Source: Pasteurella oralis
Lineage (GTDB): Bacteria > Pseudomonadota > Gammaproteobacteria > Enterobacterales > Pasteurellaceae
Assembly: GCF_002850605.1 (NCBI RefSeq)
Contig: NZ_NXGB01000005.1
Location: 116,560-180,559, forward strand
Direction: 5' to 3'
DNA: 64,000 nucleotides
A program made the position numbers and the translations under genes. The notes under the pieces were generated by a model. That model saw only the letters and a list, made by a program, of their open reading frames with translations. It made no database searches and was not told the DNA's origin. Positions 38,289 through 47,498 of this stretch are shown here, one piece after another (within the stretch, counting starts at the first letter, position 1; each line of letters starts with the position of its first letter).

Positions 38289-39116
38289 ATGAAACTATAC
38301 GCAAATAATAAAGTCCTAGATTTATCAACGCCTCAAATTATGGGGATTCTTAATTTTACGCCTGATTCTTTTTCTGATAGTGGTCAATTCTTTGCTCTGG
38401 ACAAAGCACTTTTTCATGTAGAAAAAATGCTCAAAGCTGGAGCGACAATTATTGATATCGGCGGTGAATCAACACGACCAATGGCTGATGAAGTGAGTCT
38501 GGAACAAGAGTTAGAACGTGTTTTACCTATTGTTGAAGCGGTAAATCATAATTTTGATTGTTGGATTTCAGTAGATACTTCAAAAGCTGAAGTCATGAAA
38601 GCTACAGCGCAAGTGGGAATGGATTTGATTAATGATATTCGGGCATTACGTGAAACAAATGCATTGGAAACAGCAGTAAAGCTTGATTTACCTGTATGTC
38701 TTATGCATATGCAAGGGCAACCTCGCACAATGCAGAACAATCCACAATATGATGATGTTGTGGCAGATGTATTTTCTTTTTTACAACAACGGACTGCACA
38801 ATGTATTCAAGCGGGTGTTCGTAAAGAGAATATCATTTGGGACATGGGATTTGGTTTTGGTAAAACAGTTGAACATAACTATAAATTACTGCAAAACTTA
38901 CCGCACTTTTGTGCAGCAGGCGTTCCTGTATTGGCTGGGCTATCAAGAAAGTCAATGATCGGTGCTGTATTAGATAGAACAGTGGAACAACGTATTGTTG
39001 GTAGTGTAGCTGGTGCATTAATTGCTGCGATGAATGGTGCAAAAATTTTGCGAGTACATGATGTAGAAGAAACCGCCGATGCACTAAAAATTTGGCAAGC
39101 GACGCTGCAAGTTTAA
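38289..39116 (+). CDS. folP: Dihydropteroate synthase
   Basis: Condenses p-aminobenzoate with dihydropterin pyrophosphate in folate synthesis; target of sulfonamides. 275 residues with [23 protein letters not shown] and the pterin-site [11 protein letters not shown], and the C-terminal RVHDV. No insertion or deletion in the drug-site loops is apparent. glmM follows after 17 bases, as in many gamma-proteobacteria. An uptake-sequence core lies at about 38901. Confidence 0.96.
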   Translation: MKLYANNKVLDLSTPQIMGILNFTPDSFSDSGQFFALDKALFHVEKMLKAGATIIDIGGESTRPMADEVSLEQELERVLPIVEAVNHNFDCWISVDTSKAEVMKATAQVGMDLINDIRALRETNALETAVKLDLPVCLMHMQGQPRTMQNNPQYDDVVADVFSFLQQRTAQCIQAGVRKENIIWDMGFGFGKTVEHNYKLLQNLPHFCAAGVPVLAGLSRKSMIGAVLDRTVEQRIVGSVAGALIAAMNGAKILRVHDVEETADALKIWQATLQV

Positions 39117-39133
39117 ATAAAGGGACAATTCAA

Positions 39134-40468
39134 ATGGCAGAACGTAAATATTTTGGTACAGACGGAGTACGTGGAAAAGTTGGCTCAGCACCAATTACCC
39201 CCGATTTTGCTCTTAAACTAGGTTGGGCTGCGGGTAAAGTATTAGCGACACAAGGTTCACGTACAGTATTAATTGGTAAAGATACGCGTATTTCTGGTTA
39301 TATGCTAGAGTCAGCATTAGAAGCAGGACTTGCCGCCGCAGGGCTTTCGGCTGCGTTTACAGGTCCAATGCCAACTCCTGCAATTGCTTATTTAACACGA
39401 ACTTTTCGTGCTGAAGCGGGGATCGTGATTTCGGCATCACATAACCCTTATTACGATAATGGAATTAAGTTTTTCTCTGCACAGGGGACAAAATTGCCTG
39501 ACGATGTGGAGGAGGCGATTGAAGCAATGCTTGATGAACCTATGGATTGTGTGGAATCGGCTGATCTAGGTCGAGCGAGCCGTATCACTGATGCTGCTGG
39601 GCGTTATATTGAGTTTTGTAAAAGCACATTCCCAGCACATTTAAGCCTTGAAAATTATAAAATTGTTGTTGATTGCGCAAATGGGGCAACTTACCACATT
39701 GCACCTAATGTCATGCGTGAATTAGGCGCTGAAGTGATCGAAATTGGGACTAAACCCAATGGTATGAATATTAATGAAAAATGTGGTGCCACCGATATTA
39801 AAGCGTTACAGGATAAAGTATTAGAAGCGAAAGCAGATGTTGGCTTAGCCTATGATGGTGATGGTGACCGCTTAATTATGGTTGATCATTTAGGTAATAA
39901 AGTAGATGGTGATCAAATCTTATTTATTATTGCGCGTGAAGCATTGCGTGCTGGCAATTTGAAAGGTGGTGTTGTTGGTACATTAATGAGTAATATGAGT
40001 CTTGAGTTAGCTCTTAAGCAACTTGCTATTCCATTTGCGCGCGCTAATGTAGGTGATCGCTATGTGTTAGAGAAAATGCAAGAAAAAGGTTGGTTATATG
40101 GCGGTGAAAATTCAGGTCATATTATTATTGCAGATAAAAATACCACAGGTGATGGAATTATTGCTTCACTTGCTGTACTCACAGCTATGGTTCAACATAA
40201 ATTATCATTGAATGAATTAGCGAGTGCTGTGCCGCTTTTCCCACAAGTATTAATTAATGTTCGCTTCACTGGTGGTGCTAATCCACTTGAGAGTAAAGCA
40301 GTGAAAGCGATTGCCGCTGATGTTGAAAAAAGACTTGTTGGTAAAGGACGTATTTTACTACGCAAATCAGGTACTGAACCATTAATTCGAGTAATGGTTG
40401 AGTGTGAAGATGGGGAACTTGCTCAGCAATGTGCAGAACAAATTGCTGATGCTGTTCGAGCAAATTAG
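39134..40468 (+). CDS. glmM: Phosphoglucosamine mutase
   Basis: Converts glucosamine-6-P to glucosamine-1-P for UDP-GlcNAc. 444 residues with the active phosphoserine in [15 protein letters not shown] (about 100), the Mg-binding DGDGDR (about 243) and the phosphate-binding [14 protein letters not shown] near the end. ATG 39134 (after AGGGAC) is preferred; an upstream in-frame ATG at 39092 lies inside folP and would add 14 residues with no homology. Confidence 0.96.
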   Translation: MAERKYFGTDGVRGKVGSAPITPDFALKLGWAAGKVLATQGSRTVLIGKDTRISGYMLESALEAGLAAAGLSAAFTGPMPTPAIAYLTRTFRAEAGIVISASHNPYYDNGIKFFSAQGTKLPDDVEEAIEAMLDEPMDCVESADLGRASRITDAAGRYIEFCKSTFPAHLSLENYKIVVDCANGATYHIAPNVMRELGAEVIEIGTKPNGMNINEKCGATDIKALQDKVLEAKADVGLAYDGDGDRLIMVDHLGNKVDGDQILFIIAREALRAGNLKGGVVGTLMSNMSLELALKQLAIPFARANVGDRYVLEKMQEKGWLYGGENSGHIIIADKNTTGDGIIASLAVLTAMVQHKLSLNELASAVPLFPQVLINVRFTGGANPLESKAVKAIAADVEKRLVGKGRILLRKSGTEPLIRVMVECEDGELAQQCAEQIADAVRAN

Positions 40469-40484
40469 CTATTTTACTGTTTAT

Positions 40485-40517
40485 AAACTGAGCCTTATTG
40501 TGCTCAGTTTGTTTTTG
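40485..40517 (+). terminator. Terminator of folP-glmM
   Basis: Arms AAACTGAGC (40485-40493) and GCTCAGTTT (40502-40510) with a T-rich tail. Confidence 0.88.
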
Positions 40518-40535
40518 TCTTATTGAGAATAAATT

Positions 40536-40994
40536 ATGGATATTTTTGTAATGCGCCATGGTGAAGCTGAATTGATGGCGAAATCGGATAAAGAACGTCA
40601 TTTGAATAGCCGTGGGAGGCAGCAAGCAACAGCACAAGGAATTTGGTTAAAATCGACCGCACTTTTAGCGCATGTACTCGTTAGTCCTTATATTCGCGCA
40701 CAACAAACTTTTGAGCAAATCAATCAAGTTTATGATAATCAGTTGTTAAGTAAAGTTGAAATCTGGGATGCAATTACGCCTTATGGTAATGCACATACCG
40801 TAGTGAGTTATCTTGATGTTTTAGCAGAACAAGGGATCGAATCTGTTTTGATCGTTTCACATTTACCTTTAGTTGGAGAAATTGTTGCTGCACTGTGTGG
40901 ACGTAATTCAGTAAGTTTTTATCCTTCTACCATTGCGAAAGTTGAATGGAGTCGACATATTGGCATGGTAGTACAAGCAAAATATCCAGAGTAA
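40536..40994 (+). CDS. sixA: Phosphohistidine phosphatase SixA
   Basis: 152 residues of the histidine phosphatase family with the N-terminal RHGEAE (catalytic His 8) and the second His in VSHLPLVGE. SixA dephosphorylates phosphohistidine, in E. coli notably on NPr of the nitrogen phosphotransferase system. An uptake-sequence core lies at about 40659. It seems to be monocistronic. Confidence 0.92.
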   Translation: MDIFVMRHGEAELMAKSDKERHLNSRGRQQATAQGIWLKSTALLAHVLVSPYIRAQQTFEQINQVYDNQLLSKVEIWDAITPYGNAHTVVSYLDVLAEQGIESVLIVSHLPLVGEIVAALCGRNSVSFYPSTIAKVEWSRHIGMVVQAKYPE

Positions 40995-41300
40995 TTGGAT
41001 TAATTTTATAAGATAAATAAACCTTGATTGAAGTTTTTTGAGTTGAAATTAAACGATCTTAAAAGTTCAATTATTTACATTAATTCACAGAAAACCGATA
41101 AATTTATTTCTTTTTATTAATAAATTCAATTAGCTATTTCTTTAAGTAAATATTTTATTGCTGTAAAAGTGATTTTTTATTTCGTAAAAAAGTGTAAATA
41201 ATGATTTCTTTTTTGTGTAATTTAATACACACTATACTGAGCAAAGTGATATTCTTTGTGAGTTTTTTATTTTAAAACCTCGTAAATTTTAGGAGAAATG
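40995..41300. other. AT-rich upstream region of the repeat lipoprotein gene
   Basis: About 300 bp without a gene. An inverted repeat GTGT-aatttaat-ACAC (41215-41230) precedes TATACT (about 41233), a good -10 element, so a promoter about 60 bp before the lipoprotein start is likely. Confidence 0.45.
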
Positions 41301-41987
41301 ATGAAAAAATCAGTATTAGCTGCATTAGTATTAGGCGCGAGTTTAACTGTAACAGGTTGTTTTGATAAAGATAGCAAAGCTGGTCAAGAAGTTGAGAAAG
41401 CTAAGGCTAGCGTTGTTGAAGCAAAAGATGCCGTAGTCAGCGCAGCAGATGAAGTGAAAAACTCGGCGGTTGAAGCAGCAAAAGAAGTCAAAGATGCAGC
41501 AGTAGAAAAAGCAGCTGAAATGAAAGATGGCGCAGCGGCAAAAATGGAAGAAGCGAAAGCAGCAATGGCGGAAGCAAAGGATGCAGCTGCTGAAAAAGCA
41601 ACAGAAATGAAAGATGCCGCGGCAGCAAAAATGGAAGACGCTAAAGCGGCGATGACAGAAGCAAAAGATTCAGCTGTAGAAAAGGCAGCTGAAATGAAAG
41701 ATGTAGCAAAAGAAAAAATGGCAGAAGTAAAAGATGCTGCAACGGATAAAATGGCTGAAATGAAAGATGCTGTAGCAACTAAAACAGAAGATGTTAAAGC
41801 AGCGATGACAGAGGCGAAAGATTCAGCAGCTGAAAAAGCAACTGAAATGAAAGATACGGCAGCAACTAAAATGGAAGATGCGAAAGCAGCAATGACAGAA
41901 GCAAAAGATTCTGCTGTTGAAAAAGCAACTGAAATGAAAGATGCCGCAAAAGAAAAAGTGGAAGAAGTTGTTTTACCTAAACAATAA
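41301..41987 (+). CDS. Lipoprotein with LEA-like amphipathic repeats
   Basis: 228 residues. A lipoprotein signal (MKKSVLAALVLGASLTVTGC) puts the acylated Cys at residue 20. Nearly all the rest is low-complexity helix rich in Ala, Lys, Glu, Asp and Met built from 11-residue units (such as DAAAEKATEMK and EAKDSAVEKAA); blocks of AAMTEAKDSA occur three times. This is typical of LEA-group-3/apolipoprotein-like helices. The role is unknown; a cell-envelope or stress function is a guess. ATG 41301 is preferred over 41298 because of the spacing to GGAG. The DNA repeats may recombine to change length. Confidence 0.75.
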   Translation: MKKSVLAALVLGASLTVTGCFDKDSKAGQEVEKAKASVVEAKDAVVSAADEVKNSAVEAAKEVKDAAVEKAAEMKDGAAAKMEEAKAAMAEAKDAAAEKATEMKDAAAAKMEDAKAAMTEAKDSAVEKAAEMKDVAKEKMAEVKDAATDKMAEMKDAVATKTEDVKAAMTEAKDSAAEKATEMKDTAATKMEDAKAAMTEAKDSAVEKATEMKDAAKEKVEEVVLPKQ

Positions 41988-42004
41988 TTCTGAGTAATAA
42001 TATA

Positions 42005-42035
42005 AAAATAGTGGATTTAGTATCCGCTATTTTTA
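42005..42035. terminator. Terminator between lipoprotein and minC
   Basis: Arms AAAATAGTGGAT (42005-42015) and ATCCGCTATTTTT (42022-42034) with one G-U type mismatch pair; serves convergent genes. Confidence 0.8.
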
Positions 42036-42041
42036 TCCCTA

Positions 42042-42710
42042 TTAATTAAGCAAATACTGAAAGCTCAATTTATCTTTTTCGGCAAAAATACGTACAGCTT
42101 TATGTAGATATTCTGTGGGTATTTTTTCTTGATACAAGAAGCGACTACTAACTGCAATAAATTCTGCATGCAAATATTGTGTATAAACTGAACCTGAATT
42201 GGTATTAACTCCCGCCATTGCTCTGCCTAATAATTTTCCATAAATATGGATATTACCATCTGCTGCGACCTCAGCTCCTTGTTCAACATTGCCATGAATA
42301 ATTAAATCACTATTTTTGGCATAAATAACTTGTTTACTTTCAACATGTTGATTAATGATTTTGACGGGTAAATAACGAGGCTCAGGTAGAATGTCAGAAA
42401 ATTCGCCGCTTTTTCCTAATAAAGGAAGATCCGCTGTGAGAATTAATTCTTTTTGTAGATGGTTTTTCCAGTCAGAAACACCAATAATTTGGATATTAAA
42501 TTCTTCAAAAAGTGCTTTTAAGGCAGTTAAATTAATTTTTTCCAATGCAGGCGTAAATTGGAGAATAACAGCAATATTTTGGAAAATAGATGGCGATGAT
42601 TTGACTTTTTTAGCTAATGAACGTTTGATGACAGTAAGACTTGAGCTATTTAATGTGATAAAAATTGATGAGAATTGCCCGGTTCGAAATTCTACAATAT
42701 CCTGTGCCAT
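42042..42710 (-). CDS. minC: Septum site-determining protein MinC
   Basis: Inhibitor of FtsZ assembly at cell poles. 222 residues: N-terminal FtsZ-binding domain (FSSIFITLNSSSLTVIKRSL) and C-terminal right-handed beta-helix domain (VESKQVIYAKNSDLIIHGNVEQGAEVAADGNIHIYG, positions about 125-165), which binds MinD. ATG 42710 is chosen; TTG 42722 would add four residues. minD and minE, which normally follow in the operon, are not here: the next gene downstream is convergent. Confidence 0.9.
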   Translation of the reverse strand: MAQDIVEFRTGQFSSIFITLNSSSLTVIKRSLAKKVKSSPSIFQNIAVILQFTPALEKINLTALKALFEEFNIQIIGVSDWKNHLQKELILTADLPLLGKSGEFSDILPEPRYLPVKIINQHVESKQVIYAKNSDLIIHGNVEQGAEVAADGNIHIYGKLLGRAMAGVNTNSGSVYTQYLHAEFIAVSSRFLYQEKIPTEYLHKAVRIFAEKDKLSFQYLLN

Positions 42711-42802
42711 AATTAAGTCCAAATAAACGAATTGCCTGTTTTAATCATAAATAATTGTGTTAGGATCGGCAAATCTTTTTTGCAGAAATTGGAAGTAAAT
42801 CA

Positions 42803-43054
42803 ATGTTATGTGCAATTTATAAAAGTCAGCGAAAAGTTGGCACATATTTATATGTGGCTAAACGAGATCAATTTGAACATGTACCAGAAGCATTAAGAGA
42901 GGCGTTTGGCGTGCCTATTTTTGTAATGATGTTTAATCTGGCAGGTAATAAACCTTTGGTTAATGCAGATAAAGCACAAGTATTACAGCGAATTCAACAA
43001 CAAGGTTTTTATTTACAAATGCCAAAGGAAGATGATTGGTTATTTAAGTTGTAA
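42803..43054 (+). CDS. ycgL: YcgL domain protein
   Basis: 83 residues of the small YcgL family ([40 protein letters not shown]). Function unknown. In E. coli it lies near minC as well; here it is divergent from minC. Its last 11 bases overlap the end of the convergent glycosylase gene. Confidence 0.88.
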   Translation: MLCAIYKSQRKVGTYLYVAKRDQFEHVPEALREAFGVPIFVMMFNLAGNKPLVNADKAQVLQRIQQQGFYLQMPKEDDWLFKL

Positions 43055-43433
43055 TTTTTGCTGGTGTAAATCGAGCTTTTTGTGGCATTCTTTCTAAAAT
43101 GCGAGCTTGATTTATTTTTAATGCCTGCTCGCTAGGTTGATAATCTAGCCATAATTTCTTATCTATTGGTAAATTTTGTGGCCAAATGTATTGCACGTTG
43201 AAACCTCGCGCTTTACATTCTTGGTGCAATAAATCATAACGTTTTTTCAGAAAAGTGAGCTTATTGAGGAAAAAGCGAACATGTCCAGTGCCTAATTTAT
43301 AATCGTCAGGTTGTCCCGTTAAATCATATTTGCCTTTTGCTACCGCATTAGGAATACGTGTTAATTCACGGTGCTCAGCAAGTAAATGTTGGTCACAAAG
43401 ATCAGAAGGTGGCACTAGATTAATTCGAGTCAT
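43044..43433 (-). CDS. Pyrimidine-dimer DNA glycosylase, T4 endonuclease V (DenV) family
   Basis: 129 residues that align with phage T4 DenV from the first residue: [20 protein letters not shown] then HRELTR. The catalytic N-terminal Thr2, Arg3, His16, Arg22 and Glu23 are all in place, and [18 protein letters not shown] and [11 protein letters not shown] match the rest. DenV nicks DNA at UV dimers by a glycosylase/AP-lyase mechanism. It follows the iron operon on the same strand after a 60-bp gap with a palindrome. In this window uvrB offers the other UV-repair route. Confidence 0.88.
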   Translation of the reverse strand: MTRINLVPPSDLCDQHLLAEHRELTRIPNAVAKGKYDLTGQPDDYKLGTGHVRFFLNKLTFLKKRYDLLHQECKARGFNVQYIWPQNLPIDKKLWLDYQPSEQALKINQARILERMPQKARFTPAKITT

Positions 43434-43462
43434 ACTGTACAGCTTAAATTGAAGAAAGGAAT

Positions 43463-43482
43463 ATGGCGTAATATTACGCCAT
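43463..43482. other. Perfect 20-bp palindrome
   Basis: ATGGCGTAAT joined to its exact complement, between the cytochrome c gene and the denV-like gene. It may be an operator or an mRNA processing hairpin; no T run marks it as a terminator. Confidence 0.6.
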
Positions 43483-43493
43483 GAGAGTGATTT

Positions 43494-43796
43494 TTATTTT
43501 AGTGTTTCAATAAATTTAGCGATACTTTGCATATCTTCATCAGACAAACGTGATTTTGCTGCGTTTCCTGCGCCAACCACTTGCCCTTCTTTGCGTGCTT
43601 TTAACGCATTAACAATTTCATCTGCTGCTAAGTTTTTTAATGGACGTGATTGGTTTAGGGCTGATTTTTCGGCATTATTACCATGGCAAAATGAGCAAGG
43701 CTTGAATAATTGCTTTCCGCGTTCAGCGCTCACTTCTGCCTGTGCTGTTGAAATTGCACAAGCCATAATCAATAGAATAGAATAAATTTTTTTCAT
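43494..43796 (-). CDS. Periplasmic monohaem cytochrome c (c553-like)
   Basis: 100 residues with a signal peptide (MKKIYSILLIMACAISTAQA), one haem site CSFCH near residue 34, and a C-terminal SDEDMQSIAKFIETLK helix. Axial Met is not obvious. It sits 4 bases after the thioredoxin-like gene in the FTR1/P19 operon, so it may pass electrons for iron oxidation or reduction in the periplasm (inference from context). Confidence 0.85.
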   Translation of the reverse strand: MKKIYSILLIMACAISTAQAEVSAERGKQLFKPCSFCHGNNAEKSALNQSRPLKNLAADEIVNALKARKEGQVVGAGNAAKSRLSDEDMQSIAKFIETLK

Positions 43797-43799
43797 TAT

Positions 43800-44300
43800 T
43801 TAACCTTTAAAGAGTAAATGTAAATCTTGATGAGGAATCAAGCCTTCGAATTTATAAAGGATTTTACCTTCGGGGTCAATAACGAAAGAGGTGGGGGTGC
43901 CAACTAATTGATAGCGTTCTGCGCTGATTTTGAGTTGATCTTTAACAACAGAAAGCTGAATTTCTCTTTTGGTTACAATAGTTTGAGTATCTGCTTTTTC
44001 ACCATCAATATTCATTGCAATAATATGTAAATTATTGTGAGGGTAATTTTGCATAAAGTGTTCAAGAGTTTTCAATTCAGTAATACAAATACCACAAGTT
44101 TCTGACCAAAAATTGAGAATAATCGTTTTGCCTTTCCAATCAGCCAGACTGACTTTATTGCCTTGTAAGTCAAATGCAGCAATGTCTGGTGCCGATTGAC
44201 CAATAACAGCATGTTCATCTTTGCATGAAATAAGTGAAAAACCGACTGCACTTAATAGCATTAGCTTTGCTAGTACAGTCAGAAGATAATTAATTTTCAT
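43800..44300 (-). CDS. TlpA-like thioredoxin-fold lipoprotein
   Basis: 166 residues. The lipobox-like FSLISC near residue 26 suggests a membrane-anchored periplasmic lipoprotein. A TlpA/ResA fold follows, with the redox pair in NFWSETCGICITEL and cis-Pro in VGTPTSFVID. The chosen ATG 44300 overlaps the upstream ATPase gene by 11 bases and has a proper signal sequence. Thioredoxin-like proteins are regular members of FTR1/P19 operons (for example Campylobacter Cj1665). Confidence 0.85.
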   Translation of the reverse strand: MKINYLLTVLAKLMLLSAVGFSLISCKDEHAVIGQSAPDIAAFDLQGNKVSLADWKGKTIILNFWSETCGICITELKTLEHFMQNYPHNNLHIIAMNIDGEKADTQTIVTKREIQLSVVKDQLKISAERYQLVGTPTSFVIDPEGKILYKFEGLIPHQDLHLLFKG

Positions 44301-44961
44301 TGATTTCTTCTCGTAGAAATTTGCCATGTTGTAAGAAAATTGTACGGTTTGTTAGCTTGCCTAATTCGGGATTATGCGTGACCATGACGATAGTTCTGCC
44401 TTGTTTATTTAGCTGAATAAGTAAATCTAGCACCAACTGTTCATTTTTTTCATCCAAATTTCCTGTTGGTTCGTCTGCAAAAATAACTGGGGGTTGATTA
44501 ACTAATGCACGTGCGATACATACTCGTTGTTGTTCTCCGCCAGAAAGTTGACTTGGACGGTGATCAAAACGATGTTCTAAGCCAACTTGCTTTAATACGG
44601 CTTTTGCGGCTTCTTCGTCAATAACACTGTGATAATGCTGGGCTAACATGACATTTTCAAGCGCAGTGAGATAGGGAATTAAATGGAATTGCTGGAAGAC
44701 TAAACCGATTTTTTCGGCGCGGAAACGCTGTCTACCAACTTCATCTAATTGTGCCGCATCAATGCCATCTAATATGACTTTACCTTCAGAAGCCGTATCT
44801 AAACCAGTGAGGATGTTCATTAATGTCGTTTTGCCTGAGCCAGAAGCGCCCATAATGGCAACAAATTCACCTTGTTGAATCTGAATATTGATATCTTCAA
44901 GTGCGGTCACTTGGTCAAATCGTTTATATAAATGTTGTGTTTCAATGACATAGTTTGACAT
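44290..44961 (-). CDS. ABC transporter ATPase of the FTR1/P19 operon
   Basis: 223 residues of the LolD/MacB-like class: Walker A GASGSGKTT, Q-loop FQQFHLIPYLTAL, signature LSGGEQQRVCIARAL and Walker B PVIFADEPTGNLD. It serves the two FtsX-type permeases encoded 88 bases upstream. An uptake-sequence core lies inside (about 44899). Confidence 0.9.
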   Translation of the reverse strand: MSNYVIETQHLYKRFDQVTALEDINIQIQQGEFVAIMGASGSGKTTLMNILTGLDTASEGKVILDGIDAAQLDEVGRQRFRAEKIGLVFQQFHLIPYLTALENVMLAQHYHSVIDEEAAKAVLKQVGLEHRFDHRPSQLSGGEQQRVCIARALVNQPPVIFADEPTGNLDEKNEQLVLDLLIQLNKQGRTIVMVTHNPELGKLTNRTIFLQHGKFLREEINEN

Positions 44962-45049
44962 AGTCTACCTTTTGTTAATTCTGTACTACAATATAAGTTT
45001 TTCGTGGAGTGATCTTGTATTTGTATAATAACCTTTATTTTATAAATAC

Positions 45050-46189
45050 TTACTCGCCTTTTAAGATATTGGCAGTCTGGATTTCTAAGGCTCGTCGTGT
45101 TGGCACAATGACTGCAATGAACGCCACTAATAAAGATAAAATAATAGTAATGGGGATGACTGGTAAGCGCATATCAATGTAGGCTTTAAAAACAGTAAGT
45201 CCTAGAATTTGTGCCAGTAGATAGCCGATGATTAAACCTGCAATAATAGCACAGCAGGCAATAATTAAAGTTTCTGTACCAATTTGTTTGATAATATCTT
45301 GCTGTCTAGCACCAAGCGCTTTTTGTAATGCAAATTCTTTAGCGCGTTCACCAACAATCGCAATTAAAGTGGTATTCACACATAATGTGGCGAGAATTAA
45401 GATCACTCCTGAGATTAAACTCATTAAGCCTTTAATTTTATCTAAAATTTGTCCTTCAGAAGCGGAAACTTTACGAATAGGGCGAATTTCTAAGTCAGGG
45501 TAACTTTGTTGTAATTGTGCCGCAAAGGAATCGACTTGTCCTTGATCATTTTTGACATTCAATAAAGCATTTGTTGCTTGCCCTTCCTTTTCTAACCAAT
45601 TCTGTGCAAATTCTAAATTGACAATCAACATATTGTCGGTAGCATCACCAGATTCAATGATAGCCTTAATATTAAAACTGTGTTTTTCTACGGCATTTTT
45701 ACTGAGTGTGATTTTATCTCCAACTTTTAAATTTAAGCGCTCAGCTAGGGTTTTACCAATCATAGCGTTACGCTTATCGAAATTGACACCGATTTGTGAT
45801 CCCGTGATTTGCCAGTAGGGTGCTAAGGTTTTCATCTCTTCAAACCACACACCCATCATCACAATTTTTTCTAATTCGCTACGTGTAACACCATATAAAT
45901 AAGGACTGGCTGCACTGATTAAGCCTTGTGGCGCTTGAGTGAGAATTTGTTGTAATTGCTGTTCTTGAATTACACCACTGGTATTTGAACCAATATAGAA
46001 ATTAGCACCAAAAGTGCGTAACTCTTGACTCATTTTGGTATTGATATCGAAATAGGCAGCAGCCATAGCGGTGACAATACTTGCACCGACAGTTAAAGCA
46101 GCAAAAATGATGAAGACGCGCTGTAAACGTAAGCGCAAAGCGCGTAAAATCAAGCGCCAAAACATAGATTGTGGTTTATTGGCGACCAT
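45050..46189 (-). CDS. FtsX/MacB-type ABC permease, second of the iron operon
   Basis: 379 residues: one N-terminal membrane helix (VFIIFAALTVGASIVTAMAAA), a large periplasmic MacB-like domain, and three C-terminal helices with EFALQKALGARQQDI typical of FtsX domains. It overlaps the upstream permease by 14 bases, indicating coupled translation. Counterpart of Campylobacter Cj1662 and E. coli Fet permeases by position. Confidence 0.87.
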   Translation of the reverse strand: MVANKPQSMFWRLILRALRLRLQRVFIIFAALTVGASIVTAMAAAYFDINTKMSQELRTFGANFYIGSNTSGVIQEQQLQQILTQAPQGLISAASPYLYGVTRSELEKIVMMGVWFEEMKTLAPYWQITGSQIGVNFDKRNAMIGKTLAERLNLKVGDKITLSKNAVEKHSFNIKAIIESGDATDNMLIVNLEFAQNWLEKEGQATNALLNVKNDQGQVDSFAAQLQQSYPDLEIRPIRKVSASEGQILDKIKGLMSLISGVILILATLCVNTTLIAIVGERAKEFALQKALGARQQDIIKQIGTETLIIACCAIIAGLIIGYLLAQILGLTVFKAYIDMRLPVIPITIILSLLVAFIAVIVPTRRALEIQTANILKGE

Positions 46190-47498
46190 AAAGTACCTCT
46201 ACAGGATATAAACGTGCAATCCGGTGCGCAGGAAACCACGTGCCAATTAAGGCAATCAGTATTGCCAGAACTAACACGCAAGGTACAACAATCCAAGCAA
46301 AATCCAGAGGTGCGCCGAATAAAGTCGTACCAATGAATTTAGCTAATCCCCAGCCTGCAATACAACCTGCTATACCGCCAAATAAGCCACTAATAATGGC
46401 TTCACAATAAAATAGTAGTACAATTTGCCATTGATAAGCACCAAGTGCTTTCATCAAACCGATTTCTTTACTTCGTTCAATAATGGTTGTGGTCATTAAT
46501 GAAGCAATTCCCATCGCAGCGGCAATGAGTGCTGCAATCGTCACTACCACGAGCAGGAGTTGGATTTTTTCAATGACAACGCCTTCAGAAGCGGCAACTT
46601 GCCAAATTGGGCGAACAATTGCGCCTGAAATGGCTTCTTCAAGTTGATGAGAAATAGACGAAACGTAAGCAGTACAATACCAACGATCATATTCTTCAGC
46701 ATCTAATCCATCTACATTTGCACGTGCTTTACGTGAAAGTGCATTTTCAGGCACAGTAAGAGCGGACACCTTGATTGCTTGCACTTTACCTTGTAAACCC
46801 AGTAGATTTTGTACCGCACTTAATGGCAGAATCAATTGCTGTTCTTCTTGTCCACCTGTGGCAAGAATACCTTTAATTTCAATACGTAGTTGATTGGTAA
46901 ATTCAGTATCTTGGTAACTGAGCTGGATTTGATTACCAATTTGCCATTGTGATGTTTTTGCCAATTGCTCACCAATTAAAGCAGGAATGACATCAGCGAA
47001 ATTGTCTTGTCGATCGTTAACCCATTCACCTTGCACTTTCCAATATGGACTAATGATCTTTTGTCCTGTGTGGTAATCTTCTTCATCGGGAATGGCAATC
47101 TGATGGTCGAAGAAAGTACCTAAAATTTGAACCGTTTGGACCGCACTTTGATCGATTTTTTGTGCTTGGACATCCGCACTTAAGAGTGGTGCGAAACCAA
47201 CGATATTATTACGCCAGAAAATATCTTTGACATTCGCTAATTCTTTTTCGTCGAGAAAGTCTTGGCTCGCTAGTGAGCTTGCGCCATTCACATCTTGTGG
47301 CAATATGGCACTACTAGCGGGTTCAACTAAAATGTTTGCTCCATAAGATTTCAATTCACGAGCCATCTTATCGCCAATATCAATAGACACAGCGAGCAAG
47401 GCAGACACTAAACCTGCTGCAAGGAAGATAGTGACAATGGCTAATAATTTACGTTTCAAACCGAAGCGCCAAGATTGAATCAGCATACGAGTAAGCAT
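46176..47498 (-). CDS. FtsX/MacB-type ABC permease, first of the iron operon
   Basis: 440 residues with the same architecture: helix near residues 17-40, periplasmic domain, and C-terminal FtsX domain with IIERSKEIGLMKALGAYQWQ shortened here to its core SKEIGLMKALGA. The start shares one base with the stop of the DUF2318 gene. Two uptake-sequence cores lie inside (46812, 47143). Confidence 0.87.
   Translation of the reverse strand: MLTRMLIQSWRFGLKRKLLAIVTIFLAAGLVSALLAVSIDIGDKMARELKSYGANILVEPASSAILPQDVNGASSLASQDFLDEKELANVKDIFWRNNIVGFAPLLSADVQAQKIDQSAVQTVQILGTFFDHQIAIPDEEDYHTGQKIISPYWKVQGEWVNDRQDNFADVIPALIGEQLAKTSQWQIGNQIQLSYQDTEFTNQLRIEIKGILATGGQEEQQLILPLSAVQNLLGLQGKVQAIKVSALTVPENALSRKARANVDGLDAEEYDRWYCTAYVSSISHQLEEAISGAIVRPIWQVAASEGVVIEKIQLLLVVVTIAALIAAAMGIASLMTTTIIERSKEIGLMKALGAYQWQIVLLFYCEAIISGLFGGIAGCIAGWGLAKFIGTTLFGAPLDFAWIVVPCVLVLAILIALIGTWFPAHRIARLYPVEVLYGRQ

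Noticed and set aside
39092..39133. GlmM start at ATG 39092
   Set aside because: Lies inside folP, has no homology over 14 residues, and ATG 39134 matches family N-termini.
41500..41960. Satellite or CRISPR-like repeats in the lipoprotein gene
   Set aside because: The repeats are degenerate, in frame, and explained by the 11-residue helical periodicity of the protein.
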